A DNA stretch of 64,000 bases from Chamaecrista fasciculata (Eukaryota > Streptophyta > Magnoliopsida > Fabales > Fabaceae): contig QANZ01032780.1 of NCBI GenBank assembly GCA_003254925.1, positions 168,079 to 232,078 on the forward strand, in the 5' to 3' direction. The first letter of the stretch is position 1; each line of letters begins with the position of its first letter. Positions 1-11,466 of the stretch are shown here, piece by piece. The notes below the pieces were generated by a model. The model was not told the origin of the DNA and did not search any database. It was given only the letters and a program-made list of their open reading frames with translations. The translations under genes were made by a program, and so were the position numbers.

Positions 1-291
1 GTCCAGCAATTCGTAACCACCTTACGTAATTGCACCATGACTCTCGTCCCAGCATCTAGTGCGTGCATCTCATGCACCGAGGTCATGCTGGTCTTAGTTT
101 ATTTTTGCTCCCACAAAAATAATCGACCAGGGACAATTTTAGATTAATTATCTCATAATTAATCATGGACGTTATCATAGTAAACATGCGAATGATATGA
201 CAACACATTAATTTATCTTCCATAAATTAATAATATGTTCACAACATATTTATCAAATAAAATGATTGGCCCTAGGGCACAATCTCCAACA
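1..291 (+). mobile_element. 3' end of an LTR (fossil), cut by the window edge
   Basis: This stretch matches the last 290 bases of the solo LTR at 40955-43055 along its whole length, at roughly 85 percent by eye. It shares the same final bases, CTCCAACA. The rest of the element lies outside the window, so solo or full-length status cannot be judged. It abuts a CCCTAAA-rich repeat at 292. Confidence 0.8.
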
Positions 292-1465
292 TTTAGTCCT
301 TAAAAGTATTAAAAACCCTAAAATCCTAAAACCCTAAACTCTAAAACCCTAAAATCTAAAACCCTAAACCCCTAAACCCTAAATCCTAAACCCCTAAAAA
401 AACTACTCTCTTGCAATTTGGTCCCTAAATCCTACTTTCCTCTTCATCATCTTCATCTTTCATCATCTTCATCTTCTCATCCACTCCAAACCCGAAACCA
501 CAAAACCCTAAAACTACACAACCAGAAATCACCAAAGATTTCACAAGTTTCATCAATTCATCAATTCTTGATTAAAAAAAATTAGTTCATCATCAGTTCA
601 TATCATCATCATCATCATTCATCAGTTCATCATCCAAAAATTAAAAAAAAAATCAGTTCATCATCAGTTCATATCATCATCATCATTCATCAGCCGAAAA
701 GCTCTCGTGGCAGCGAAGGAAGGAATCGAGAAGCTTAGAGACTCATGAGAGAGAAAGCAAGTCGCGACAGAGTGAACATGTGGCGTTGTTGAGCTTTCCA
801 TGGAGTGAACCTGATGGTCGCGACAGAGACTCAAAAGCGAACGGTCGAAATGGGTAAACGACGACGACGACGAGTTTTCATCATCAGTCGCAGGCATTCT
901 CTCGGAATTTCTTCAAAATCGAAAGAATCCCCAAACTTTCTCCCCCAATTCGAATTCGAACCCTAAGAAATGAATGAATGTATCTCGCGACGTCCAAAAT
1001 GGTTGTGAACTTGAAATCAAACCCAGAAATTGAAGAATCGAGCGAGAGAATGTTTAAGGATTTGAAGAATCGAGCCATTTTGAAGTTTGAGGATTTGGTT
1101 CAAGCAGTAGGATTGGCGGTGAGGAATGAAAGATGAGAGAGGAATGAGGATGAAGATGAAGATGAAGAAATTAGGGTTCTGGGACTAAAATGTTTTTTTA
1201 ATTATGATTTAATAAATTGAGAATAATGGGATAAAATGAATGAACTCAAATTAGATTTTTTTTAGGGTTTAGGGTTTTAGGGTTTTTAATACATTTAAGG
1301 ACTAAATTGGAATGTTTGGAAAGGTTTTGGGATACTTTACAATTTTATTTTTAGGATTTGGGACTAAAATGAATGAAGAAGATGAAAAAGATGAAGAAGA
1401 GGATTAAAAAAAGTTTTAGGGGATTTAGGGGTTTTGGGACCAAATTGCAAGAGAGTAGTTTTAAT
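292..1465. repeat. degenerate CCCTAAA-rich repeat with inverted similarity and a GC-richer core
   Basis: The left part (292-425) is rich in ccctaaa-like words. Parts of it reappear inverted on the right: 292-345 resembles the reverse complement of 1262-1307, and 401-425 that of 1436-1462. The two pairs are not in mirrored order, so this is not one simple palindrome. Between them, about 700-1080 is GC-richer and holds two short minus-strand reading frames that I do not recognise. It may be a fold-back element carrying a captured gene piece and later hit by the LTR at 291. The ccctaaa words are too degenerate to be a telomere. Confidence 0.45.
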
Positions 1466-1500
1466 GAGGTGTCAAGTGGAAATGAGTTGGATATTAATTT

Positions 1501-1754
1501 GAGCAAACCCCCTTTTTGGTCCCTCAATTGTTACTGAGTCGAGGATTTAGTCCCTCAACTAAGCATTTAACGGCCACCTAAGCAGATAACGGTGACACGT
1601 CATCACTTAACACCTCTATCACTAACGGACCAGACGGAGGGACTAAAACGTAAACGGGATTGTACAATTGAGGGACTGAGTTGTAGTTTCCCACAATTGA
1701 GGGACCGATTCCTCGACTCAGTAACAATTGAGGGACCAAAAAGGGGGTTTGCTC
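1501..1754. mobile_element. small MITE with 45-base terminal inverted repeats
   Basis: The left end (1501-1545) is an almost exact reverse complement of the right end (1710-1754), starting GAGCAAACCCCC. The arms contain the 'tttttggtccctc' words seen in most repeats here. No clean target duplication is visible. It is probably a non-autonomous Mutator-like element. Confidence 0.75.
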
Positions 1755-1989
1755 TTGAATTTAAATAGTTAATTAGATGTGTAATTTTGTATTAAAGAAA
1801 ATTTACATTTTAAAATACTTAAATATATCTCAAAATTACAATTTAACCCCTATATATTAAAAATCTTGTTTTGATCTCTGATTTTCTTACAAATATCAAC
1901 TATTTAGTCCTCACAAATAATGTTTGAGTAAATTAACAATTCGATCTTTGAAAAATTATTAAGTTGACTAGTCCTTGAAAAACCCAAAA

Positions 1990-3640
1990 GATATGCTTTT
2001 TTAGTCTTTAATTTTTATGAACTAACTAGTATAGAGTTTGATTCTTTTAGTGATTGAAGAATATATCATTTGAATTTTTCAAGGACTAAACTATATGTAT
2101 TAATCTTCCGGGTACCGAGTTATTTCAAGGATTGAATAGTCATTATTTGTAAAAAAAAATATTGTAGAACAAAAGTGTATCTATAGTATTTAAGGACTAA
2201 ATCATAATTTTGGAATGAATTGGGTGACCAAAGAATATATTTTCTCTTTATCTATACTATATTATATGTGAGAGGAGCCTTTTGGTCGTTCTCCCACTTA
2301 TACTAAGATAAAAATATTACATGTAACTAAAATAAGAGAAAATTTATTATTTGATCCTTCTTTTTTTTATTGAGTTAACAATTTAATCCCTCTTATATTT
2401 TACATACATAGTTGCGTGCCCGTTGAGGTACGCAGAGCCCCTAGTATAATATATGTCTTCACTCTTTATTAGCAAGTGGCAATGTCGACTCCATTTTCAT
2501 CATTGACCAATATATAGCATTATTTCTGCAAATGGGATACTCAATTAAGATTATTCATTTTCCATCATTGACTCGTCTTGGTCCTATTTGACGGCTAAAA
2601 TCTCCCATTTAACTCACAAGGACAAGGTTGACTGAGTCTAAGACTTATTTTTTCTTTTCACACTTCACACATGGAAATTTAATGATTATTCATTTTCCAA
2701 TATCACTCATTATTGTGAAGTTTAAATAGGATTAAATTTTTATGAAGTTAACTAATAGAAATTGAGTTTAGCAGAATAGATCCTTCCAAAACAATAAATT
2801 AATTTAAATTCTCATTGAGAAGAATACTTATATTTTGCTTGCACAATATTTTGAATAAAATTATTTTCATTGAAAAATATATACATGTAGCTAGAAAAAA
2901 AAACTTGTAAATATTTCTTACAACTATGCTATAAAATTCCTATATATATATAAAGATATAGTATTAAAAGTAATTGATGCATGACTAAAAGAAATAAATA
3001 TATAAAGAGCTTGTAATTAAAAAATAATGTGACAAAAACAATAAAGTTGATCAAAATATCATTTTGTTCCCAAATATTTACCTCAAATTTTGTTTTAGTT
3101 CTTATATTTTTGTGTCATGTTTTGATCTTTAATGTTTCTCAAAACTTCCATTTGGTATTTAACAAATTTCATAAGTCTAAATGTGATAAATTTAGAACTA
3201 TGAGTTACTTTGAATGAGTTTTTTTATTGGAGCTGTTCACGGATTTTGGTCACTTTTATAGTACTATTTGAACTTGTTTGCAGACAACTCCAGCTAGATA
3301 AAGAAAAAATTCATTAAAAGTAATTTGTACTTCCTTTTTCGTGACATTTGTACTTGAATCAAGAGAGATATGTCCATATTCAGTAGTTAGAGACCAAAAT
3401 GGAACTTTTGAGAAATATTAAAGACCAAAACGGAAAATAAAAAATATTAGAGATCAAAACAAAATTTATGATAAATATTAGAGAACAAAATGAAATTTTG
3501 GCCCAAAAAATTTTATATAAATTTTTTTCTACCATGGATGAAGACAAAAGTTGAAGACCAAGACTTTTTGCCCATAGTTAGCTCCATATATGTGTGTATT
3601 GTATATATATATCCCCCAAACTCAATCAATAATTAACCAA
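1990..3640 (+). other. upstream region of TIR gene A, duplicated elsewhere in the window
   Basis: This stretch has no gene. It is the 5' region of the TIR gene at 3669. Its distal part (about 1990-3150) has a relative at 13058-14345 on the minus strand. Its proximal part (about 3150-3640) has relatives at 17013-17532 (+) and just upstream of the pseudogene at 21815 (-). The base before the start codon lies in a strong plant context (AACAATGGC). It marks a segmental duplication that carried the promoter. Confidence 0.6.
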
Positions 3641-3668
3641 AGCATTGATTCACATTCATCAATCAACA

Positions 3669-6292
3669 ATGGCAGCTTCATCTAATAATGGTTCTCATCA
3701 TGAGGAAGTGAAGAAGCATGAAGTGTTCATCAGCTTTAGAGGAGAAGACACACGAAAGAGTTTCACAAGCCATTTGAACGCAGCATTCACAAGGCTTGAC
3801 ATCATTACTTACATTGATTACAATCTTGAGAGAGGAGATGAAATTTCAGCCACACTTCTTAAGGCTATTGAGGATGCAAAGCTATCAGTGATAGTGTTTT
3901 CTAAGAATTATGCCAACTCAAAGTGGTGTATGGAGGAGCTTGTGAAAATACTCGATTGTAAAAGGACTAAAGGGCAAATAGTTTTGCCTGTGTTTTATGA
4001 CATAGATCCATCATTTGTGCGTAATCAGATAGGAAGTTATGCAGATGCGTTTGCAAAACATGAACAAAAGTTGAAGGGTGACATGGCCAAGGTTCAAAAA
4101 TGGAGGGATGCTTTGGCAGAGGCTGCAAGCTTTTCTGGCTGGGATTGCTCCGTCAATAGGTAATCAAATTGTGTATTTTTTTTTTAGTAAAGATATAAAT
4201 TAGTCTTTAAAATATAATACCAGTTAACACCTTAATCTTTGAAAGTTATAAAACTATAAAGGCCAAAGTCTTATTTTGGTCTTTCATGTTTGCTCAAAGT
4301 TCTGTTTTGGTCCCTCAAGTTTTTGTTTTGTTTTGTTTTGGTCCCTCATGTTTGCTCAATGTTCCGTTTCGGTCCCTCAAATTTTTTTCGTTCCATTTTG
4401 GTCCCTCATGTTTGCTCAAAGTTCCATTTTGGTCCCTCAAGTTTCCAAAAAGTTACACCGGTAGTCTCTGACTCTTTTCCATCCACTTTTTCGTTAAAAA
4501 AAGGAAAAAAAAAACTAACTTTCATCTCCCAACAATTTTGCTCTTTTGCAGTAAGGTCCTTCACTTTTGTAAAAGAGCGAAATTGTTGGGAGATGAAAAA
4601 GTGGATGAAAAAGAGTTAGAGACTAACGGTGAGACCAAAACAGAACGGAAAAAACTTGAGGGACCAAAACAAAACTTTGAGCAAATATGAGGGACCAAAA
4701 CGAGCCTAAAAAAATTTGACGGACCAAAATGGAACTTTGAAAAAGCATGAGAGACCAAAATAGGACTTCGACCAACTATAAATTATTAGTTCCTTAAAAA
4801 TAAGTTTAAGAGCTTAAAGTGTGTAAACTAGACTTTTTAAGAATATAATTGAATTGTCAACTTATATTCTTTTAAGACAAAAACATCATTTTCATCCTCA
4901 AACTTTATATCAATTTTAATTTTTTTATTTAATATTTGTTTATTATCCATTTTAAACGATTATCTTAGTCAAATATTAATGTTTACATAGCTAATTACTT
5001 GTATTGTAAAATTGATAAAAAAAGAAATTCAAATATTATCTTGAAGATAGATATGTATATATATATAAATTCTTCGAAGGCAATATTAAGTTAGATGAAG
5101 ATAGATATGTATATATATAATAGAACTGGAAAATAGAGGACTAACATATTTTAATCATATGACTTTTGGAGAATAGAGGCATTGAAATATAGGGCTTCTA
5201 GCTAGCTAGCAAGTAATTGGATTATATTGTTAGTTTGAGTATTAAATAACAATAGGTTTAGCCAAAACCTCAAATTGGTCCCTTATGTATGGGATGGGAT
5301 TTAGATTGGTCTATTATCTTTTATTTGTTTCAAATTGGTCCTACATATATATTTTCATAATTTTTTAAATTGTTCCCAAACCTACTTTCGAGAAACAATT
5401 TGACCTCATTTGCTAATGATCTTAACTAGGTAGAGAAAGAGTTCTTCGAGAGTTATCACACATAATTTTGAATTCATCGCATTCAAACTTGAAATAAGAG
5501 AGTTATGACCAACTTCGTTTGTTTGACTGTGAAACGAGTTATTCACTTTTTAGACTTGATTTAACCCCGTTTGCTGATGGCTCCAAGTACTAGCCAAAAG
5601 AAACTCGTAATTCTAGATTCGTTGTGTTTGAGCTTGAAATGAAAGAGATATTTAGAACCACAGTATTTTTGGGACTAGTTTGAAAAATTATAGAAATATG
5701 TAGGACTAATCTGAAACAAATAAAAGATAAAGGACCAATTTGAAATTCACTCCATACATAAGGGACCAATTTGAGTTTTTGGCCAATAGGTTTGAATTTA
5801 AATGAAAAATTAAATCACTCCTCTTAAGTTTGTTAGTGTATATAAAATATTTTCTTAAAATTTAATCTTAACCAATAACTAGGTCTCAATATGAAAGGAT
5901 TAATTAATTAATTTGTATTAACTCTGACTTTAGTCTTAAAAATTTAATTTTTCATGTGGAGATTGATTAATTATAAGTGTTTTTTTTTTATATGTACTTG
6001 TAGATTGGAAAGTGAACTAGTGGAGGAAATAGCACAAGATGTGTTGAGAAAACTGAATAGAGTGTATGTGGGAGATATTGAACATCAGATCAACAAGTAT
6101 GAACAATTAGAGCAACTTCAGAAAGAGTATGCTCAACGTATTCCTGATTATGACAACTTCAAGAGACTTTATACAACTCAACAACGTATTACTGAGCTTA
6201 AAATGGAAAGAAATCTTCGCATGCTTCGTCTCACGCCTGATATGGTTTCTCACATTCAAGAATCTTCGCCTCCCCCAAATCGTTATTTCTAG
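3669..6292 (+). CDS. TIR-only (TIR-X) immune-type protein, gene A
   Basis: The inferred coding exons are 3669-4159 and 6004-6292 (GT-AG, intron about 1.84 kb), giving 259 residues. Residues 17-163 form a TIR domain: FISFRGEDTR near 20-29, LERGDEIS near 53-60 (BB loop), and SKNYANSKWCMEEL near 78-91. In this family the glutamate before the final Leu (Glu90) is the catalytic residue of plant TIR NAD hydrolases. Exon 2 opens with a TNL-like linker (LVEEIAQDVLRKLN) but continues into a charged helical tail ending NRYF, not an NB-ARC. By family knowledge such TIR-only proteins make nucleotide signals for EDS1-dependent immunity; the role here is inferred. The start was chosen for its AACAATGGC context; no Met lies upstream in frame. 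The intron carries two Mutator-like MITEs. A copy with a nonsense codon lies at 21319-21815. Confidence 0.85.
4261..4773. mobile_element. Mutator-like MITE in the intron of TIR gene A
   Basis: A 513-base inverted-repeat element. The left arm begins GGCCAAAGTCTTATTTTGG and the right arm ends in its near-complement. It is flanked by an exact 9-base duplication, AACTATAAA (4252-4260 and 4774-4782), the Mutator hallmark. Reading frames in this interval are by-products of the repeat. Confidence 0.9.
5260..5784. mobile_element. Mutator-like MITE in the intron of TIR gene A
   Basis: A 525-base element with arms starting AGCCAAAACCTCAAATTGG and ending in the matching complement. It is flanked by an exact 9-base duplication, AATAGGTTT (5251-5259 and 5785-5793). 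A short internally deleted relative sits in the intron of the TIR gene at 31141. Confidence 0.9.
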
Positions 6293-7006
6293 TCATATAT
6301 ATTAACTACTTAATGTATGTGTTCTTCACTAATTATTATTATTGCCCACTTGTTTTTAGTATCTACAAAATGTGTTCTTTAATTTACTAGTTGTTGCGCA
6401 CTACAATTGATATGTTCAATGCCTAAAGTACTTGTTCTTTTTCTTCAAACAAACTTCCATTAATTGTTGTTGCCATCACAAAGTTTGTATGATTTTTTTT
6501 ATGTGATTTGAAGTCTCAGGTTGAATAGGTCGATAATAAAGTTCATTAATAGATAAGTAAAAGTTTGATTAGGTGATGGGCAAAACTTACATCAAGTTCC
6601 TTACATCCTTACTATCAAGTTCCTCAATCAACATTTGACACGTGACAAAAATTTTATATATGACCAATCATGATAGAGAGAGAATGTTAAACATCATGTT
6701 TTGCATGACCAATCATTGAAGAGAGAAAATATAATCAAGACTTGTGATTGATGAAACTTGATAGAAAAGATGTAGGGAACTTGAGGTAAGTTTTTATCTT
6801 TTGGTGATTGGGCAAAGGTTTATGATAATAGAATACTTGGATGTGAATGAAGTCGAACAGATGGATTGAGGTCTGACCAAGAGGGAAATTGATTGGTCTA
6901 CTTTTGATGGATTGAACCCAAACTCATTTGTGTTGGGGATCCAGTTAGTGAATACGTTGATAAATTGAAAATTTTACTTTTAGGTTGCAAAAGTAATTAT
7001 ATATAA
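6293..7006. other. no gene seen
   Basis: 3' flank of TIR gene A. It is AT-rich without coding signal. A weak inverted pair near 6580-6790 (a 'cttacatc...ttg' stretch and its complement) suggests another decayed small element. Confidence 0.5.
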
Positions 7007-7015
7007 TAAAAGGAA

Positions 7016-7496
7016 GGCAAAAGATCTGTCCTCTAATGTTTGAGGTCAATTTCAGTTATGTCTTTAACGTTTTGTTTTGTGTCAGTTATGCCCCCAACAT
7101 TTCACATTGTTATCAATTATACCCTAACTTTAATTTTTTTGGGCCAAAGTCCTATTTTGGTCCCTCAAGTTTGCTCAAAGTTCTGTTTTGGTCCCTCAAG
7201 TTTTCGGCAAACTTTCTAGTGAGATACACGGCGGCCCCGATGACTATGAAAACTCCTAATCCAAGGTTTTTTGACCTCCTGAGTTCAATGACGACCTGCA
7301 TTTTGCGAACAAATGACCGGAAATATGATTTTCGGCAATTGTGTAATTTTTCGACGACTATATAATATTTTGGCGGCTTATCAGTCTTTTTTTCGCACCG
7401 GAAATATGATTTTCAGCAATTGTATAATTTTTTGACGACTATGTAAGATTACGGCGGCTTGTCTCAAACATTAAAGACACTAACAGGTCTTTTCCC
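7016..7496. mobile_element. fold-back element, family F1
   Basis: The ends are GGCAAAAGATCTGT and ACAGGTCTTTTCCC. The inner arms carry the F1 signature (cagttatgccccc, acatttcacattgtt) and an inner gagatacacggcggcc segment. The flanks are TAAAAGGAA and TAAAAGAAA, a 9-base duplication with one mismatch. Relatives lie at 12399, 16892, 21980 and 58966. Confidence 0.8.
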
Positions 7497-7505
7497 TAAA
7501 AGAAA

Positions 7506-8456
7506 TTATATGAAGACTAACTTATATACTCTTCTATATCTCTATGAATCTAAGAACTTTTACTGACATTGTATCATTTGATATACTCGTACCGAAACTG
7601 ACAATATTCGAGATTATGTAAGATTATACACGCTAAGCTCAATATATTATTTTTACTAATCATCTTAATAATAAAAAATTTATATTCATATTAGTTGAAA
7701 TGGGGGCGAAAAGTCTACTTGTGCAAACTTTAATAATTGGGATCAAATCATCTTGTTCGACTGGTTGAATCAGGAATAAGTCTCCCGAAGTCCAGAGGAA
7801 TAAAAAATCGGTTAGAAATAAAAATATTGGTAAAAAATTAATCAGCTTGATTATTGAACCGGTTTACGAAGTTTTTTTTAGTACAAAAATCAAATTAAAA
7901 TTATATCATTTTATATTATTCTAAACAAAAATATAATTAATCTAAAAAAAAACTAGGAAACTAACCCCATACTTTGGGATTCCCAAAAATATTTTTGCCT
8001 ACTATTTTTTTATGAAATTAAAAATAAATAAAATTATAGTTAATTAACTGTTTATTATATTAAATTTATGATATATAATTTACATATTTACATATATATA
8101 TATATATAAATACAGTTGTGCTTTGTCCCACTACAGTTCAACTACAAACCTTAAATCAACGTAGCTTTGTCCTACTTTTAAAATCATGACTTGTATAGTT
8201 CGTCAGTCAAATTCTCATATTTGTGACAATGGCAGAAGAAAAAGTCTAATTTGCAGTGATGGGCCCATGCAAATTAAGAAATGGTTAATTATTTATGCGT
8301 ATCAAATACACTGCTTAGCTTCTAAGAAGGCAACAAGAACAAACAATGAAATTCAGAACTCTGTAATATATAGATTCTTGTCATATTAAACATGACAGAT
8401 ATATAAAAGAGACGGCCTGTTTGACAGTTTGAGCAAAATCAATTCAAATTTACAAA
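7506..8456. other. no gene seen between TIR genes A and B
   Basis: AT-rich DNA with a TA microsatellite near 8095-8108. One short unremarkable reading frame (8186-8389) has no recognisable features. This is probably the distal 5' flank of TIR gene B. Confidence 0.5.
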
Positions 8457-8473
8457 TTAAATCTCCAAATATC

Positions 8474-8534
8474 CAAGGGCGACTTGGCTCAGCGGTAAGC
8501 ACGCTGGCCATGGGGTCTGAACTGGGTTGGCCCT
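8474..8534 (+). mobile_element. 61-base tRNA-like micro-SINE just upstream of TIR gene B
   Basis: A 61-base insertion is flanked by an exact 17-base direct repeat, TTAAATCTCCAAATATC (8457-8473 and 8535-8551). It contains tggctcagcggta, a good RNA polymerase III A-box in a tRNA-like 5' half, and ends ggccct. No B-box is present. A long target duplication plus a tRNA-like head points to LINE-mediated retroposition of a very short or internally deleted SINE. The right duplication ends two bases before the first ATG of gene B. Confidence 0.7.
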
Positions 8535-8552
8535 TTAAATCTCCAAATATCG

Positions 8553-9861
8553 ATGGCAATGACACGTTCATCCTCAAGCATGGTTCCAATTTTATCAGAA
8601 CAAATTAAACCTCCAAAGCCCTTATCAATGGTATTGACACGTTCATCCTCAAGTATTAGCAAAGGTAGTCCTCAAGAAAAGCACGAGGTGTTCATCAGCT
8701 TTAGAGGCATGGACACCCGCAAAAGCTTCACAAGCCATCTATATGCAGCTTTAACAAGGCTGGACATCAAAAGTTACATTGACAAGGATCTTGAGAGAGG
8801 GAATGAGATTTCTTATTCCCTTCTTCAGGCTATTGAGGATGCCAAGCTTTCTATTGTTGTTTTCTCCCAAAACTATGCAGAATCAAAGTGGTGTTTGGAT
8901 GAACTCGCAAAAATTGTTGAATGCATGAGGAATGGGCAGATAATAGTGCCAATTTTCTATGGCATAGATCCATCATCTGTACGTGATCAGAGGGGAAGAT
9001 ATGAAGAGGCATTCGCTAAACATGAGCAGAGGTATAGTGATGACAAGGAAAAGACACAAAGGTGGAGGCATGCTTTGACTAAAGCTGCCAATCACTCTGG
9101 CTGGGATTACTCCAATCACAGCCTTCACAGGTATAATAAATCCATATATGTGCCAAAACATCATTTCAAATTTCAATCATAAGTGTTTTGACCAAATTTC
9201 ACTTTGGTTTTAGTATGTTTGAATTAGGGATTAAGGAGGAGAAGCAGAGAAAATTGGGTCTTCTCCCCTTGTTTGAGAAGTTGATAATCGGAGGAGAATA
9301 AAATAGATGATTAATATTTAATCCTCCATCATCCTTCCCCTTTCATAAACTTAAGATACCCAAATTGAAGTATTTTAGAGAAGGCATTAAGGTTTAAACA
9401 AGGGAAGAGATATGGAAGGTTGACCTCCTTTTTCCCTCCTAATCTCTTCCCTTCCCTTCCCCTCCTGATTGTCAAATATATCCTAAATGTTTTCCTAACT
9501 CTTACAACGTTTCATAGTCTTTATTATTAGTTGGATCTAATATAAGCATATATACCCTGAACCCTGTTGTTTTAGGACTGAGTGTGAACTGGTGGAGAAA
9601 ATAGCCAAGGATGTGTTGGAGAAACTGAATCGTGTGTATGTTGGAGACCTTGATTATCAGATCACAAGGTTAGAGCAACTTGCTGAGCTTCAACAAGAGT
9701 ATTCACAGCAAATAGAGAGCTTGGAGAACACAAGGAATCATGAAGCAACCCTCCAACGCATCATCCAACTTAAGATGGAGAAGAAATTCCGCATGCTTCG
9801 ACTCTCACCTGACTTGCTTTCCCACATGGAAATTTCACCAATCACCAAAAATTATTTCTAG
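8553..9861 (+). CDS. TIR-only (TIR-X) immune-type protein, gene B
   Basis: The inferred exons are 8553-9130 and 9576-9861 (GT-AG, 445-base intron), giving 287 residues. The TIR domain starts near residue 44, and WCLDEL places the catalytic-type glutamate at 117. The usual FRGEDTR motif reads FRGMDTR here. Exon 2 gives LVEKIAKDVLEKLN and a tail (RVYVGD, then LKMEKKFRMLRL, ending KNYF) clearly related to that of gene A, with no NB-ARC. The N-terminus contains an in-frame 75-base tandem duplication that repeats TRSSSS and supplies a second Met at residue 26, so the true start could be either. A tRNA-like insertion lies immediately upstream. Role by family: TIR NADase signalling in immunity, inferred. 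Confidence 0.85.
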
Positions 9862-9887
9862 CTCTCTCTCTCTCTCTCTCTCTCTCC
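9862..9887. repeat. CT microsatellite right after the gene B stop
   Basis: About twelve CT units begin directly after the stop codon of TIR gene B, so they probably lie in its 3' untranslated region. Confidence 0.85.
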
Positions 9888-10007
9888 ATATATATCTATC
9901 TACAATTCTACATATATGTACATGTCACCGATGGAATCTTGGTGATCAATTAGTAGGATAATAGGCCTTGAGTTCAGAGTTTCAAACTAGCAGTCTATTA
10001 GATTAAA

Positions 10008-10175
10008 GGGCGGCTCAGTGCACGAGGCTCCCATTAGGTGGGGTTTGAGGAGTGTCAAGATGTACGCAGCCTTACCCCTGCTTTGCAGAGAGGCTGTTTC
10101 TAGGATTTGACCCGCGTGACCTCTTGGTCACCAGGCAGCAGCAACCTTATCGTTGCGCCAAGGCTCACCCTTTAA
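10008..10175 (-). mobile_element. Au-like SINE
   Basis: Read on the minus strand it starts with a tRNA-like head (tggcgcaacg A-box type, gggtcaaatcc B-box type). It continues through the aggggtaaggctgcgtac block and ends in gagccgcccttt with a short T tail, as I know for plant Au SINEs. It is flanked by a 15-base duplication, CAGTCTATTAGATTA (9991-10005 and 10176-10190), confirming retroposition. Confidence 0.85.
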
Positions 10176-10249
10176 CAGTCTATTAGATTAAATAAGTTAA
10201 TTTGTGAGTGTTTGGTTCACTAATTGTCTGTAAGAGTTTGTTACAATAG

Positions 10250-10271
10250 GCAGCAGCAACCTTATCGTTCC
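10250..10271 (-). repeat. orphan fragment of the SINE head
   Basis: About 21 bases (ggcagcagcaaccttatcgtt) repeat the tRNA-like head of the SINE 120 bases upstream. No other SINE sequence accompanies it. It could be a 5' remnant of a second insertion or a local template switch. Confidence 0.55.
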
Positions 10272-11458
10272 CTTTGTATTGTTCACTTGAAACATGAGAA
10301 GAAATTATATCACTATCTGTTCATTATCCCTCTCGAACACAAAACAAAACATTGAGGAAATTTTTGCTTCATTGGACTCTAAAGTGAAACCAACATGGAC
10401 ATGACACAACAGTCAACACCTTGATCTAAAGCCTTACAGAACCAGCATTAGGTCTACAAATCCATCCACTTATATATATATATATACTCCTCCTGATCAA
10501 ATCTAATCACACTTGAACCCATCAATTTTAGTTTAATCCATGAATATGTTGTTTCAAATTTCAATCCCTGCATATTTTTTCAATATTGGACGAAAATCTA
10601 GTGCAAATAGTATTCCAAAGCAACCAAGTTATGTATATATTCCACAGTTGAAACTAGTGAGAAAGTCAAGTAAATCACATTATATAAAAGAAATAGTAAA
10701 TAAATTGAAGTACACCACAGAATTTCAGTTCAGACGACTATGTTTCTGGTCGGCAGAATAAAATAACATAACGCGTGGAAGTAATTTTTACCTCTTGGAA
10801 GAACAGAAGACGACTTGATGAGGAAGCGATTTTTCCCGGTAGGTTTACGGTGGTTTCGCGACGTCTCCGGCAGTGTTGTTCCTCAAGAATCAGACGAATT
10901 GAGGATGGATTCGATCAATGCGTTCATGTGTTTGAGTTTCTCGATCGCTTCTCTGTTTGACTGTTTCTCTCCTCAATCTTTTCATCTTATGCATCTTCTT
11001 CATCTTCAACATTTCTTCTTTCTATGTACATTTTAGAAGAAATGAAAAAGAAGGGAGAGGACTCCAAGAGTGTTTGGGGGTAACGGCTTTGATCCCTAGA
11101 GTCGACATTGTCGGAGGACTCTGGCCATTTCGTGTCTGAGGTCCGAATTTGATTAGTTTTGCTTAGACTTACACGGGTAGGGGGAATACCCATGACTTAA
11201 CCAGAAACAGAAGAAGAAAATGTATATATTATAAAATAATAATATATTGGCCAAAGGGTCATTTTGATCCTAAATGTAGGTCTTAATTTCCTCTAAAATA
11301 AACTAAAAGTAATGTTCATTTTGGTCCTAAATGTTGGTGAATGTTGGTTTTGTCCTTATTTGTTAGATTTGTTAGATTTAACACTAAAATGTAGCGTATT
11401 GTGTTTCTTTATTTCCTCTAGGGCACTGTTTTGACTCTATGTTTTTCAACTAGGTTGT
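10272..11458. other. no assignable gene; GC-richer island at 10770-11200
   Basis: The island at 10770-11200 has short overlapping reading frames on both strands, none continuous enough to support a protein. A minus-strand piece (10987-11193) begins MGIPPTRVSLSKTNQ. I do not recognise it. It may be an exon remnant or part of an unclassified repeat. The rest is AT-rich, with a (TA) run near 10472. Confidence 0.35.
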
Positions 11459-11466
11459 GTTTGGTG

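Noticed and set aside
300-400. Interstitial telomere array
   Set aside because: The ccctaaa words are irregular, mixed with other spacing and repeated inverted at 1262, so a degenerate repeat element fits better.
4286-4758. Several overlapping Phe/Ser-rich frames in the intron of TIR gene A
   Set aside because: They lie wholly inside a MITE with a 9-base duplication and follow the 'ttttggtccctc' repeat.
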